NCBI RefSeq assembly: GCF_014650115.1
Contig: NZ_BMUI01000001.1
Coordinates: 682,001 to 746,000 of the forward strand
Length of the DNA stretch: 64,000 nucleotides
Reading direction: 5' to 3'
DNA from: Streptomyces olivaceoviridis
GTDB lineage: Bacteria > Actinomycetota > Actinomycetes > Streptomycetales > Streptomycetaceae
Under the pieces are notes generated by a model. That model was not told the DNA's origin, searched no databases, and saw only the letters and a program-made list of their open reading frames with translations. The translations under genes and the position numbers were made by a program. This document shows, piece by piece, positions 36,465 through 44,842 of the stretch (positions are counted from its first letter, which is position 1; each line of letters starts with the position of its first letter).

Positions 36465-37421
36465 CTACGACACCCCCTCCCCCGCCCGGAACGCCCTCCG
36501 GTACGCCTGCGGGCTCGTCCCCACCACCCTCCGGAACCGTTCCCGGAACGCCGTCGGTGAGCCGAAGCCCGTCTGGACGGCGATGCGTTCGACCGGGTAC
36601 GCAGTGGTCTCCAGCAGGTACTGGGCCCTGCGCACCCGCGCCCGGTGCAGCCACTGGAGGGGTGTCGTACCGGTCTGCTCCCGGAACCGGCGGTTGAGGG
36701 TACGGGCGCTGATGCCGGCCTCCGCCGCGATCCCGGCCAGCGTCAGATCCCGGTCGCAGTGGTCCTCCAGCCAGGCCAGCAGGGGCTCCAGGGTGGTGCC
36801 GGCCGGGGCCGGAGGCAGGTCGTGGACGATGAACTGGGCCTGTCCGCCCTCCCGTTCCAGCGGCATCACGGACATCCGGGCCGCGTGCGCGGCGACCGCC
36901 GAGCCGAAGTCCTTGCGGATCATGTGCAGGCACATGTCCAGGGCCGCCGCGGCGCCCGCGGACGTCAGGAACTGGCCGTTGTCGACGTACAGGACGTTCG
37001 GGTCGACCGTCACCGCCGGGTGGCGCCGGGCCAGGTCCGGGGCCGCGACCCAGTGCGTCGTCGCGCGCAGACCGTCCAGCAGGCCCGTCGCCGCCAAGAG
37101 GAACGCGCCCACGCAGATCGACGCGATCCGGGTGCCGTTCGCCGCCGCGGCGCGCAGGGCCTCGGCGACCCCGGGCGGCAGCGTGTACGGGGGCTGCGCC
37201 ACCCCGGGCAGGATGATCGTGTCGGCCTCCGCCAGCGCCTCCAGGCCGTACGGCGCCCGGACCGTGAAGGCGCCCGCGCTCACCTCCTCCCCCACCGAGC
37301 AGACCCGCACCCGGTACGGCTCCCGGCCGTCGGGCAGCCGCGCCCAGCCGAAGGTGTCGATGGGTGCGGAGAGATCGAACGGGATGACGCCGTCCAGCGC
37401 CAGTACGGCCACCGTATGCAT
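36465..37421 (-). CDS. GlxA/AraC-family regulator with DJ-1/PfpI-like sensor
   Basis: A 318-residue regulator. The N-terminal half is a DJ-1/PfpI-like domain (VAVLALDGVIPFDLSAPIDT, IILPGVAQP, IASICVGAFLLAATGLLDG, with the nucleophile-elbow Cys). The C-terminal half has two AraC helix-turn-helix motifs (LTLAGIAAEAGISARTLNRR and YPVERIAVQTGFGSPTAFRE). Direct repeats precede it and may be its binding sites. The ATG at 37421 begins the conserved domain directly. Its target may be the divergent DUF2269-like gene. Confidence 0.87.
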   Translation of the reverse strand: MHTVAVLALDGVIPFDLSAPIDTFGWARLPDGREPYRVRVCSVGEEVSAGAFTVRAPYGLEALAEADTIILPGVAQPPYTLPPGVAEALRAAAANGTRIASICVGAFLLAATGLLDGLRATTHWVAAPDLARRHPAVTVDPNVLYVDNGQFLTSAGAAAALDMCLHMIRKDFGSAVAAHAARMSVMPLEREGGQAQFIVHDLPPAPAGTTLEPLLAWLEDHCDRDLTLAGIAAEAGISARTLNRRFREQTGTTPLQWLHRARVRRAQYLLETTAYPVERIAVQTGFGSPTAFRERFRRVVGTSPQAYRRAFRAGEGVS

Positions 37422-37435
37422 GGCAAGAAGGTAGC

Positions 37436-37515
37436 TGTACGACGGGTTCCCGCCAACCAGCCGTACGAAGGGTCCCGCCAACCAGCCATATGACGAGTTG
37501 CCGCCAACCGGCCCA
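37436..37515. repeat. Three 25-26-bp direct repeats upstream of the GlxA-type regulator
   Basis: A unit of the form GTACGA-GGGTCCCGCCAACCAGCC occurs three times head to tail from 37436 to 37515, the last copy most diverged. It lies in the regulator leader, about 15-95 bp before the start codon. Head-to-tail arrays in such a place often bind AraC-type dimers. Confidence 0.65.
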
Positions 37516-37661
37516 CCACGGGTTCCCCGCCGCCGGCCTGACCGGCGCCACCCAGGGATGAGCAGCGGAGAAGGGCGCGGGACCACCCGCTGGCCGGAAT
37601 TCGTCGATCACTGGCAATCCCGCCACTTCTGCGGGATCCCGGCGCCCTCTACCGTCCCCCC

Positions 37662-38138
37662 GTGACCAAGTTCCTGCTCTCCGTCCACGTCATCGCCGCG
37701 ATCCTCGCCATCGGACCCGTCGCCGTCGCCGCCAGCATGTTCCCGCCCGCCGCCCGCCGCGCCCTGGCCACCGGACCCGGCGACGACAGCGGCCACGGCG
37801 GCGACGACCCCGACCCCACCGGCACCCTGCGCCTGCTGCACCGCATCTGCCGCGTCTACGCCGTCGTCGGCGTCGTCGTCCCCGTCTTCGGGTTCGCCAC
37901 CGCCAGCGAGATGGGGGTGCTCGGCAGCGCATGGCTGATCGTGTCGATCCTCCTCACCACCCTCGCCGCCCTCGTCCTCGCGGCGCTCGTGCTGCCCGCC
38001 CAGTCCGCGCTCCTCGACGGGAGCGCGGGGGCTGAGCGGGCCGCGCGGCTCGGCATGGTCACCGGGCTGTTCAACCTGCTGTGGGCCGCGGTGACCGTCC
38101 TGATGATCGTCCGGCCGGGCTCCACGACCGGCGCCTGA
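37662..38138 (+). CDS. DUF2269-like integral membrane protein
   Basis: A 158-residue protein with four hydrophobic helices (about 4-27, 66-86, 88-112, 130-150) and a conserved opening FLLSVHVIAAILAIGPV. The loop after helix 1 is Gly/Asp-rich (GPGDDSGHGGDDPDPTG). Starts at GTG 37662. Its stop is three bases from that of the convergent MFS gene. Function unknown. Confidence 0.65.
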   Translation: MTKFLLSVHVIAAILAIGPVAVAASMFPPAARRALATGPGDDSGHGGDDPDPTGTLRLLHRICRVYAVVGVVVPVFGFATASEMGVLGSAWLIVSILLTTLAALVLAALVLPAQSALLDGSAGAERAARLGMVTGLFNLLWAAVTVLMIVRPGSTTGA

Positions 38139-38141
38139 CGG

Positions 38142-39695
38142 TCACGGCCTGCTCGCCGCCGGCGGTGCCGTGGGACCACGGCCCTGCGAACCCGGCGTGC
38201 CCCGGGACGGCCGGGTGCCCTGGGCCGCGGCCTTGGCCCGGCCGGCCACCGCCGTCAGCGGGCGGGCGACGTCCTCCAGGGAGCGGCGTTCGGCCCGTAC
38301 CGCCAGGAACGCGGCGACCAGCCCGGCCGCGCACATCAGCGCCGCGCCGATACAGAAGGCGAGGACCGTGTCACCCACCCGGCCCGTGCCCGTCAGATCG
38401 GCGAACAGCAGCGGGCCGCTGATACCGCCGGCCGCGGTGCCGAGGGCGTAGAAGAACGCGATGGACATCGCCCGCGTCTCCATCGGGAAGATCTCCGACA
38501 CCGTGAGGTAGGCGCTGGAGGCGCCCGCCGAGGCGAAGAACAGCACCGCGCACCAGCAGGCGGTCAGCGTGCCCGCGCTCAGCGAGCCCCGGTCGAACAG
38601 CCAGGCCGTACCGAAGAGCAGCAGGCCCGACAGCAGGTACGTCGAAGAGATCATCACGCGACGGCCGACCGTGTCGAAGAGCTTGCCCAGCAGCAGCGGG
38701 CCGCAGAAGTTGCCGACCGCGATCACCGCGAAGTAGTAGCCCGTGTGACCGGAGGGCACGTCGAAGAACGTGGTCAGGATCGCGCCGAAGCCGAAGGTGA
38801 TCGCGTTGTACAGGAACGCCTGGCCGATGAAGAGGGAGAAGCCGAGCACCGCCCGCCTGCGGTAGCGGCCGAACACCGTGCGGGCGATCTCCAGGAAGGA
38901 CACGCTCTTGCGCTGGTGGATCTCCAGCTCGCCCTCGGCCGCGGGGAGCGGCTCGCCCCGCTCCTCCTCCACCCGCCGTTCGATGCCGGAGACGATCTCC
39001 TCCGCCTCCCGGTCCCGGCCGTGGATCAGCAGCCACCGCGGACTCTCCGGGACGTGCCGCCGTACCAGCAGGATGACCAGGGCGAGGACGGTGCCGAGCG
39101 CGAAGGTCAGGCGCCAGCCGACGTCCTTCGCCAGCAGCCCGGTGTCGAGCGCGACGATCGACAGCAGGGAGCCGCCGACCGCGCCCAGCCAGAAGCTGCC
39201 GTTGATGATCAGGTCGACCCGGCCGCGGTAGTCCGCCGGGATCAGCTCGTCGATCGCGGAGTTGATCGCCGCGTACTCACCGCCGATGCCGAAGCCGGTC
39301 AGGAAGCGGAACAGGAAGAACCACCAGGCCTCCCAGGAGACGGCGGTGAGCGCCGTCGCCGCGAGGTACACCGCCAAGGTGATCATGAAGAGGTGCTTGC
39401 GGCCGAACCGGTCGGTCAGCCGACCCCAGAACAGGGCGCCCAGGCAGGCGCCCGCCACGTACAGCGCGGCGGCGACACCGGTGACCTGCCCGGAACTGAT
39501 GTGCAGGCCGCTGCCGGGCTCCGACAGCCGACTGGCGATGTTGCCGACGACCGTGACCTCCAGGCCGTCCAGGATCCACACGGTTCCCAGGCCGATGACG
39601 ATCGTCCAGTGCCAGCGGGACCAGGGCAGGCGGTCGAGTCGCGCGGGGATGTCGGTGGTGAGGGTCCGGCCGGTGCCGGCCTCGGCTGTGCTCAT
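38142..39695 (-). CDS. MFS transporter, sugar-porter/metabolite type
   Basis: A 517-residue protein with twelve predicted helices. Family signatures are WGRLTDRFGRKHLF after helix 2, a second copy FDTVGRRVMISS, and PESPRWLLIHGR at the end of the N-terminal half. The C-terminal 50 residues are Ala/Pro/Arg-rich. GGAGGGAG lies before ATG 39695. The substrate is probably an organic acid or sugar and cannot be named. Confidence 0.85.
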   Translation of the reverse strand: MSTAEAGTGRTLTTDIPARLDRLPWSRWHWTIVIGLGTVWILDGLEVTVVGNIASRLSEPGSGLHISSGQVTGVAAALYVAGACLGALFWGRLTDRFGRKHLFMITLAVYLAATALTAVSWEAWWFFLFRFLTGFGIGGEYAAINSAIDELIPADYRGRVDLIINGSFWLGAVGGSLLSIVALDTGLLAKDVGWRLTFALGTVLALVILLVRRHVPESPRWLLIHGRDREAEEIVSGIERRVEEERGEPLPAAEGELEIHQRKSVSFLEIARTVFGRYRRRAVLGFSLFIGQAFLYNAITFGFGAILTTFFDVPSGHTGYYFAVIAVGNFCGPLLLGKLFDTVGRRVMISSTYLLSGLLLFGTAWLFDRGSLSAGTLTACWCAVLFFASAGASSAYLTVSEIFPMETRAMSIAFFYALGTAAGGISGPLLFADLTGTGRVGDTVLAFCIGAALMCAAGLVAAFLAVRAERRSLEDVARPLTAVAGRAKAAAQGTRPSRGTPGSQGRGPTAPPAASRP

Positions 39696-39759
39696 GGGCG
39701 CTCCCTCCACGTCGAAGGACGGGACTACCGGGTGCCCTGGCCTGCGCGGAACAGTCCGG

Positions 39760-41073
39760 TCAGGCCCCCAGCCAGCGCGAGAGGGTGTAGATCAGCAGTC
39801 CGGCCAGGGAGCCCACCACCGTGCCGTTGATACGGATGAACTGGAGGTCCCGGCCGATGTGCGCCTCGATCTTGCGGGTGGTGTGCTCGGGATCCCAGCC
39901 CGCCACCGTGTCCGTGATCAACGAGGTGATCTCCGCGCGGTACGTCGTCACGACGTGCACCGCGGCGCCCTCCACCCAGCTGTCGACCTTGTCCTGCACC
40001 TTCGGCTCGGTCGCCATCCGCGCGCCCAGCGACAGCAGCGCGGCCCGCACCCGCGTCCGCAGCTCGCTGCGCTCGTCCTCCGCCGCCGCCACGATCATCG
40101 ACCGTACGGCCGTCCACACGGACGCGATCAGATCCTGCACCTCGCCCCGGCCCAGCACCTCGCCCTTGAGCCGCTCCACCCGCGCCCGGGTGTCCGTGTC
40201 GGACTGGAGATCGGAGGCGAAGTCGGTGAGGAAACGGTCCAGCGCGCCACGCGCCGGGTGCGACGGCATGTCCCGCATCTCCGTCACGAACCGCAACAGC
40301 TCCTTGTAGACCCGCTCACCCACCTTCCGGTCCACGAACCGCGGGGTCCAGCCCGGCGCACCACCCTCCACGGCCACCATCACATCGTCCCGGTGCAGCA
40401 CCAGCCAGTCGTGCGCCCGGGCCACCACCAGGTCCACCACCCGGCGGTGCCCGCCGTCGGCGACGATCCTCTCCAGCGTCTTGCCGATACCCGGCGCGAT
40501 CTCCTGCGCGTTGGCCCGCCGGGTGATCGCCTCGCCGACGACCGCCTGCACATCGGAGTCCCGCAGCACCGTCAGCGCACCCCGCAGGGCCGTCGCCAGC
40601 TCCGCCGTCACCCGGTCCGCGTGCTCCGGCTCGGCCAGCCAGGCCCCGAGCCGGCTGCCGATCCCGACCGCGTGCAGCCGCTGCCGTACGACGTCCTCGG
40701 AGAGGAAGTTCTCACCGACGAACTCTCCCAGCGAGACCCCCAGCTGATCCTTCTTCGTGGGGATGATCGCGGTGTGCGGGATGGGCAGCCCCAGCGGATG
40801 CCGGAAGAGGGCCGTGACCGCGAACCAGTCGGCGAGCGCGCCGACCATCCCCGCCTCGGCCGCCGCCGCCACATAGTCCGTCCACGCCCCGGCACCCGCG
40901 TTACCGGCCGTCTTCGCCAGCACGTAGACCACCGCGACGAACAGCAGCATGCCCGTCGCCGTGGCCTTCATCCGCCGCACCCCGCGCCGGCGCTCCTCAT
41001 CGGCCGGGGTGAACGCCGTCATCGTCTTGTACGACACGACCCGCCCCGGTGTTCCCGTCTCGGTAGGTTCCAT
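39760..41073 (-). CDS. DUF445 membrane-associated protein
   Basis: A 437-residue protein. A helix at about residues 38-55 is followed by the conserved DUF445 entry MVGALADWFAVTALFRHPLGLPIPHTAIIPTKK (seen as consecutive short pieces), a long coiled/helical middle, and a C-terminal helix ending GTVVGSLAGLLIYTLSRWLG. The family is conserved but functionally undefined. GGTGGAG precedes ATG 41073. Confidence 0.82.
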   Translation of the reverse strand: MEPTETGTPGRVVSYKTMTAFTPADEERRRGVRRMKATATGMLLFVAVVYVLAKTAGNAGAGAWTDYVAAAAEAGMVGALADWFAVTALFRHPLGLPIPHTAIIPTKKDQLGVSLGEFVGENFLSEDVVRQRLHAVGIGSRLGAWLAEPEHADRVTAELATALRGALTVLRDSDVQAVVGEAITRRANAQEIAPGIGKTLERIVADGGHRRVVDLVVARAHDWLVLHRDDVMVAVEGGAPGWTPRFVDRKVGERVYKELLRFVTEMRDMPSHPARGALDRFLTDFASDLQSDTDTRARVERLKGEVLGRGEVQDLIASVWTAVRSMIVAAAEDERSELRTRVRAALLSLGARMATEPKVQDKVDSWVEGAAVHVVTTYRAEITSLITDTVAGWDPEHTTRKIEAHIGRDLQFIRINGTVVGSLAGLLIYTLSRWLGA

Positions 41074-41268
41074 CAGCTCCACCCGTTCGGTGATCCCGCA
41101 CACAATTGTCCCTTCCTGACCGACTCCCGGAACGAAACAGGAGTTCCCGGCGTCTGTCTGGAGGGGAGTAATGGCAGGGTCCTGTCACATCTCCCCGGCC
41201 CATGACCCATCATGGGCGAGCAAGATCGGAGCCTCGGGCTCCCATCTGTCGAGGAGAACAACACAAGC

Positions 41269-42603
41269 GTGACCAAGCGTCATGGTTATGCCGTCCTGAG
41301 CGCGCTCATCGCGCTGGTCGCGGCCCTGTCCGCCGCCATATACGTCACCGTCGCCGCCGACGACGGCACCCCGCGCGGCGCCCTCGGCGACAACCGCCCG
41401 CGCCACGACTCCCACGCCGCCCCCGCCTCCACCGGCACCTGGGTCGGCGCCTGGGCCACCGCCCCCGTCGGCGGCGAACCCGGCACCGAGACGGCCGGCC
41501 TCGCGGGCCGCTCCGTCCGCAACGTCGTCCACACCAGCGTCAGCGGTACGAGTGCCCGCGTCACGCTCTCCAACCTGTACGGCCAGTCCGCCCTCACCAT
41601 CAGCCACGCCTCCCTCGCCCTCGCCCTCGGCGACGGCAGCGCCGCCGCCGACGCGGAAACGATGCGGCGCCTCACCTTCGACGGCGCCCCCGGCGTCGTC
41701 ATCCCCGCCGGCGGCCAGACCGTCAGCGACGCCGTACACCTCACCCTCCCGCACGGCGCCGACGTCCTGATCACCACCTACTCCCCCACCCCCTCCGGGC
41801 CGGTCACCTACCACCCGCGCGCCCGGCAGATCTCCTACCTCGCCACCGGCGACCGCACCGAGGACACCACCGGCACCCCCTACACCGGACAGACCCCGTA
41901 CTGGCGGTATGTGACCGCCCTCGACGTGCTCAGCAACGAGGCCACCGGCACCGTCGTCGCCTTCGGCGACTCCCTCACCGACGGCGTCACCTCCACCACC
42001 GGCGCCAACCACCGCTGGCCCGACATCCTCTCCGGCCGGCTCCGCAGCGCCCTGGAAAGCGGGCGGCAACTGCCCCGCTACGGCGTCGTCAACGAAGGCA
42101 TCAGCGGCAACCAGGTCCTCGCCGACGGCCTCGGCCGGCCCGCCGAGAACCAGAGCGGCCTCGGCCGCTTCGGCCGCGACGCGCTCGACCGCCCGGGCGC
42201 CAAGGTCGTCGTCATCGACCTCGGCATCAACGACATCCTGCGCAACCCCCGGCTCGCCGACCCCGACCGCATCGTCACCGGCCTGCGCACCCTCGTCCGC
42301 CAGGCCCACGCCCGCGGCCTGGAGGTCGTCGGCGCCACCCTGATGCCGTTCCAGGGCCACCACGGATACACCCCCGCCCGGGAAGCCGTACGGCAGCAGG
42401 TCAACGCACGGATCCGGGCCGGCGCGGTCTACGACGCCGTCGTCGACTTCGACAAGGCCCTCCGGGACCCCTACGACCCGCGCCGGCTGCGCCCCGAGTA
42501 CGACTCCGGCGACCACCTCCACCCGAGCGACCTGGGCTACCGCACCATGGCCGAGGTCTTCGACCTGCGCACCCTGAAGGGCGCGGGCCAGACGGAGCTG
42601 TGA
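41269..42603 (+). CDS. Secreted SGNH/GDSL-family hydrolase
   Basis: A 444-residue exported esterase. The N-terminal signal/anchor helix is at about residues 7-28. After a beta-rich extension the SGNH blocks appear: AFGDSLTDG (Ser), GISGNQ (Gly), GINDIL (Asn) and SGDHLHPSDLGY (Asp-His). It should hydrolyse an ester or acetyl group outside the cell. GTG 41269 is preferred because sequence after it matches a normal signal peptide; ATG 41212 would add 19 residues. The stop is part of an exact tandem duplication. Confidence 0.85.
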   Translation: MTKRHGYAVLSALIALVAALSAAIYVTVAADDGTPRGALGDNRPRHDSHAAPASTGTWVGAWATAPVGGEPGTETAGLAGRSVRNVVHTSVSGTSARVTLSNLYGQSALTISHASLALALGDGSAAADAETMRRLTFDGAPGVVIPAGGQTVSDAVHLTLPHGADVLITTYSPTPSGPVTYHPRARQISYLATGDRTEDTTGTPYTGQTPYWRYVTALDVLSNEATGTVVAFGDSLTDGVTSTTGANHRWPDILSGRLRSALESGRQLPRYGVVNEGISGNQVLADGLGRPAENQSGLGRFGRDALDRPGAKVVVIDLGINDILRNPRLADPDRIVTGLRTLVRQAHARGLEVVGATLMPFQGHHGYTPAREAVRQQVNARIRAGAVYDAVVDFDKALRDPYDPRRLRPEYDSGDHLHPSDLGYRTMAEVFDLRTLKGAGQTEL

Positions 42604-42625
42604 CCGGGCGGAGCTGTGACCGGGC
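42594..42625 (+). repeat. Exact 16-bp tandem duplication over a stop codon
   Basis: GGAGCTGTGACCGGGC occurs at 42594-42609 and again at 42610-42625. The first copy contains the SGNH hydrolase stop codon. Confidence 0.95.
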
Positions 42626-42645
42626 GGCGAGGAATACTGGCGGGC

Positions 42646-43248
42646 ATGACCCGCTTGATCCTCGCCACCCGCAACGCCGGAAAGATCACCGAGCTGAGGG
42701 CGATCCTCGCCGAAGCCGGACTCCCCCACGAACTCCTCGGCGCGGACGCCTTCCCGGACGTCCCCGACGTCAAGGAGACCGGCGTCACCTTCGCCGAGAA
42801 CGCCCTGCTCAAGGCGCACGCCCTCGCCCAGGCCACCGGCCTGCCCGCCGTCGCCGACGACTCCGGCCTGTGCGTCGACGTCCTGAACGGCGCCCCCGGC
42901 ATCTTCTCCGCCCGCTGGGCCGGCCGCCACGGCGACGACAAGGCCAACCTGGACCTGCTGCTGGCCCAGCTCTCGGACATCGCCGACGAGCACCGCGGCG
43001 CCCACTTCGCCTGCGCGGCGGCCCTCGCGCTGCCGGACGGCACCGAGCGGGTGGTGGAGGGACAGCTGCGCGGCACCCTGCGGCACGCCCCCGCCGGCAC
43101 GAACGGCTTCGGCTACGACCCGATCCTCCAGCCGGACGGCGAGACACGGACGTGCGCCGAGCTGACCCCCGAGGAGAAGAACGCGATCAGCCACCGCGGC
43201 AAGGCGTTCCGGGCACTGGTGCCGGCGGTGCGGGAGCTGTTGGGCTGA
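42646..43248 (+). CDS. rdgB: RdgB/HAM1 non-canonical purine NTP pyrophosphatase
   Basis: A 200-residue housekeeping enzyme that hydrolyses dITP, XTP and ITP to monophosphates and keeps them out of nucleic acids. Conserved blocks are ILATRNAGKITELRAIL, TFAENALLKA, VADDSGLCVDVLNGAPG, FSARWAG, and FGYDPIL near the C-terminus. ATG 42646 directly precedes the conserved start. A strong terminator follows. Confidence 0.93.
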   Translation: MTRLILATRNAGKITELRAILAEAGLPHELLGADAFPDVPDVKETGVTFAENALLKAHALAQATGLPAVADDSGLCVDVLNGAPGIFSARWAGRHGDDKANLDLLLAQLSDIADEHRGAHFACAAALALPDGTERVVEGQLRGTLRHAPAGTNGFGYDPILQPDGETRTCAELTPEEKNAISHRGKAFRALVPAVRELLG

Positions 43249-43258
43249 GTTCGCGAAG

Positions 43259-43293
43259 AGGCCCGGCACCTTTGGAACGAAGGTGCCGGGCCT
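43259..43293. terminator. Bidirectional terminator between rdgB and the tRNA
   Basis: A perfect 14-bp stem, AGGCCCGGCACCTT with AAGGTGCCGGGCCT, around a 7-base loop. It lies between convergent units and can serve both. Confidence 0.85.
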
Positions 43294-43304
43294 CTCCGCC
43301 GGCG

Positions 43305-43377
43305 TGCGCCCGGTCGGATTTGAACCGACAACACCAGGCTTCTAAGGCCTGTCTCTCTGCCGTTGGAGTACGAGCGC
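43305..43377 (-). tRNA. Short (type I) tRNA with UAG anticodon, Leu by anticodon
   Basis: On the minus strand a 73-nt cloverleaf folds well: acceptor GCGCTCG with CGGGCGC (one G-T pair), D-stem CTC/GAG, anticodon stem CAGGC/GCCTG with loop CTTAGAA, a 5-nt variable region, T-stem GTCGG/CCGAC and discriminator A. The anticodon TAG reads CUA leucine codons, but bacterial tRNA-Leu normally has a long variable arm, which is absent. It lies 16 bp after two HNH endonuclease genes on the same strand. It may be an acquired or atypical tRNA. Confidence 0.75.
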
Positions 43378-43392
43378 CTGCTGTGCCCCACC

Positions 43393-44055
43393 TTACTGGG
43401 CGGAAGTATGCCGTTGCCGACCACCTCGGCACCAGGTGCTCGTCGTCGCGTGGCAGTTGGGACAGAGCAGCCGGAGATTCTCACGCCGGTCGTCGCTCCA
43501 GTCACCGTTGATGTGGTCGACCTCCAGCGTCATCGGCTGCCCGCCCCACTCCGGGCCGACGCCGCACCCGGCGCACTCCTCCGGTACGCCCACCTCGCGG
43601 AGCGCACGGCGCAGCAGCTGGGTTCGCGTCCGGCGTCGACCGTCGTGCCTGACCAGGATGTCCTCGGGACGCCTGACGCGATCCGCGCGAGTCTTGCCAC
43701 GTTTGTGCGCCTGCCCCAGGAAGTGCGCGGTCGAGATGCCCTCTTCGGCGACCCGCTGACGCAGGAGCGCGCGCTGCGTGCCGGTATCCGGCCGCCCGAG
43801 ACGCCGTAGCGTCTCCGCGATGGAGATCGACTCGGCCACGGCCGTACGCAGTTCACCGGTAGCGGAGCCGCCCAGTCCGCCGGAGTCGGAGAAGCGGGAG
43901 ATGTCGATGCCGAAGCACGCAAACCGCCGCGCGAGGTACCGGCGCAGTTTGCCGTAGGGACGAGTGCCGAAGAAGGCGATGACCTCGTCGAGGCTCGCAC
44001 ACCGCTCGGCGGCCTCCGCCAACCGCTCACGCGTGTACCGCACCCCGCTGCTCAT
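43393..44055 (-). CDS. HNH endonuclease, downstream paralogue
   Basis: A 220-residue protein. The C-terminal HNH domain reads ECAGCGVGPEWGGQPMTLEV, then DHINGDWSDDRREN and LRLLCPNCHA, with both zinc Cys pairs and the catalytic His. The N-terminus has a helical unit (YTRERLAEAAERCASLDEVI, KLRRYLARRFACFGIDISRF) shared with its neighbour. Its ATG overlaps the stop of the other HNH gene (ATGA). Such free-standing HNH proteins are typical of phages and mobile elements. Confidence 0.82.
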   Translation of the reverse strand: MSSGVRYTRERLAEAAERCASLDEVIAFFGTRPYGKLRRYLARRFACFGIDISRFSDSGGLGGSATGELRTAVAESISIAETLRRLGRPDTGTQRALLRQRVAEEGISTAHFLGQAHKRGKTRADRVRRPEDILVRHDGRRRTRTQLLRRALREVGVPEECAGCGVGPEWGGQPMTLEVDHINGDWSDDRRENLRLLCPNCHATTSTWCRGGRQRHTSAQ

Positions 44056-44705
44056 ACGGCGCCGCCCCGGGAACGGCCCTTGCCGCGTCCTCGGTAATGG
44101 TCCGTGACCGAGTGACAGTTGGGGCAGAGGAAGCGCAGGTTCTCGATCCGGTTGTTCCGCCAGTCGCCGTCGATGTGATCGACCTCCAGCCGGAGCGGAC
44201 GGCCCCGCCACTGAGGCCCGGTACCGCAGCGAGCGCAGCGCTCCGGCAGGCCCAAGGCGGTCATCGCCCACCTGAGCCGGTCGCTGGGGATGCGCCGAGC
44301 CTGGCCGGCCGGTTGCTGGACGAGCAGGGCCTCCGGCGTCCTGGCGCGCCAGGGTTTCCCGCGCTGCGTCGGCAGCTGGAAGTGCGAGGTGTCGATCCCG
44401 TACGCCTTGATCCTGCGGCTGATGTGCGTGTGATGGCCGCCGACGATCTCCAGGCCGAGGTGGCGCAGCACCTCGCACATGTTCGTGGAGGCGGCCACGG
44501 CCCCCTCAAGCACTTCCCTTGTCCACTTCACTCCCTCCCGCTCGAAGTGCGAGACGTCCACTCCGAGCTTCTTCATCCGCCCGAGCAGATACCGCCGCCT
44601 CGCACTCCGCGGATCCACCCCCAGCCTCTCCAGCGCCTCCGACAACGTCCTCGCCCCGCGAGTCGCCGCCTCCAGGCGTTCCTTCGTGTAGGTGCCGGCC
44701 CCCAC
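44052..44705 (-). CDS. HNH endonuclease with duplicated N-terminal DNA-binding-like unit
   Basis: A 217-residue paralogue of the next gene. Two N-terminal repeats are visible: YTKERLEAATRGARTLSEAL...KKLGVDVSHF (about residues 6-56) and WTREVLEGAVAASTNMCEVL...KAYGIDTSHF (about 61-110). The C-terminal HNH domain is RCARCGTGPQWRGRPLRLEV, DHIDGDWRNNRIEN, LRFLCPNCHS, followed by a basic tail. Repeated helical units probably give sequence-specific DNA contact. The two genes are coupled and precede the odd tRNA. Confidence 0.82.
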   Translation of the reverse strand: MGAGTYTKERLEAATRGARTLSEALERLGVDPRSARRRYLLGRMKKLGVDVSHFEREGVKWTREVLEGAVAASTNMCEVLRHLGLEIVGGHHTHISRRIKAYGIDTSHFQLPTQRGKPWRARTPEALLVQQPAGQARRIPSDRLRWAMTALGLPERCARCGTGPQWRGRPLRLEVDHIDGDWRNNRIENLRFLCPNCHSVTDHYRGRGKGRSRGGAV

Positions 44706-44792
44706 CGAGCCCCCTCCGTCCCGGGCGTCCGTTCGGTGCCCGTACGGAGTAACGAACCGGCTGTCGGACAGTCACGTCCGGGAGCACGGAAG

Positions 44793-44826
44793 ACGGCCCG
44801 CACCGGGGGCTTCCGGGGCGGGCCGT
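44793..44826 (-). terminator. Terminator after bcp
   Basis: A 9-bp GC-rich stem, ACGGCCCGC with GCGGGCCGT, around a 16-base loop that can pair further. It lies 17 bp beyond the bcp stop. Confidence 0.6.
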
Positions 44827-44842
44827 TCGTGCGGTGGGCGGG

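Noticed and set aside
43305..43377. Amber suppressor tRNA that could read the TAG in the island's small gene
   Set aside because: The anticodon is UAG, which reads CUA. A suppressor would need CUA as anticodon.
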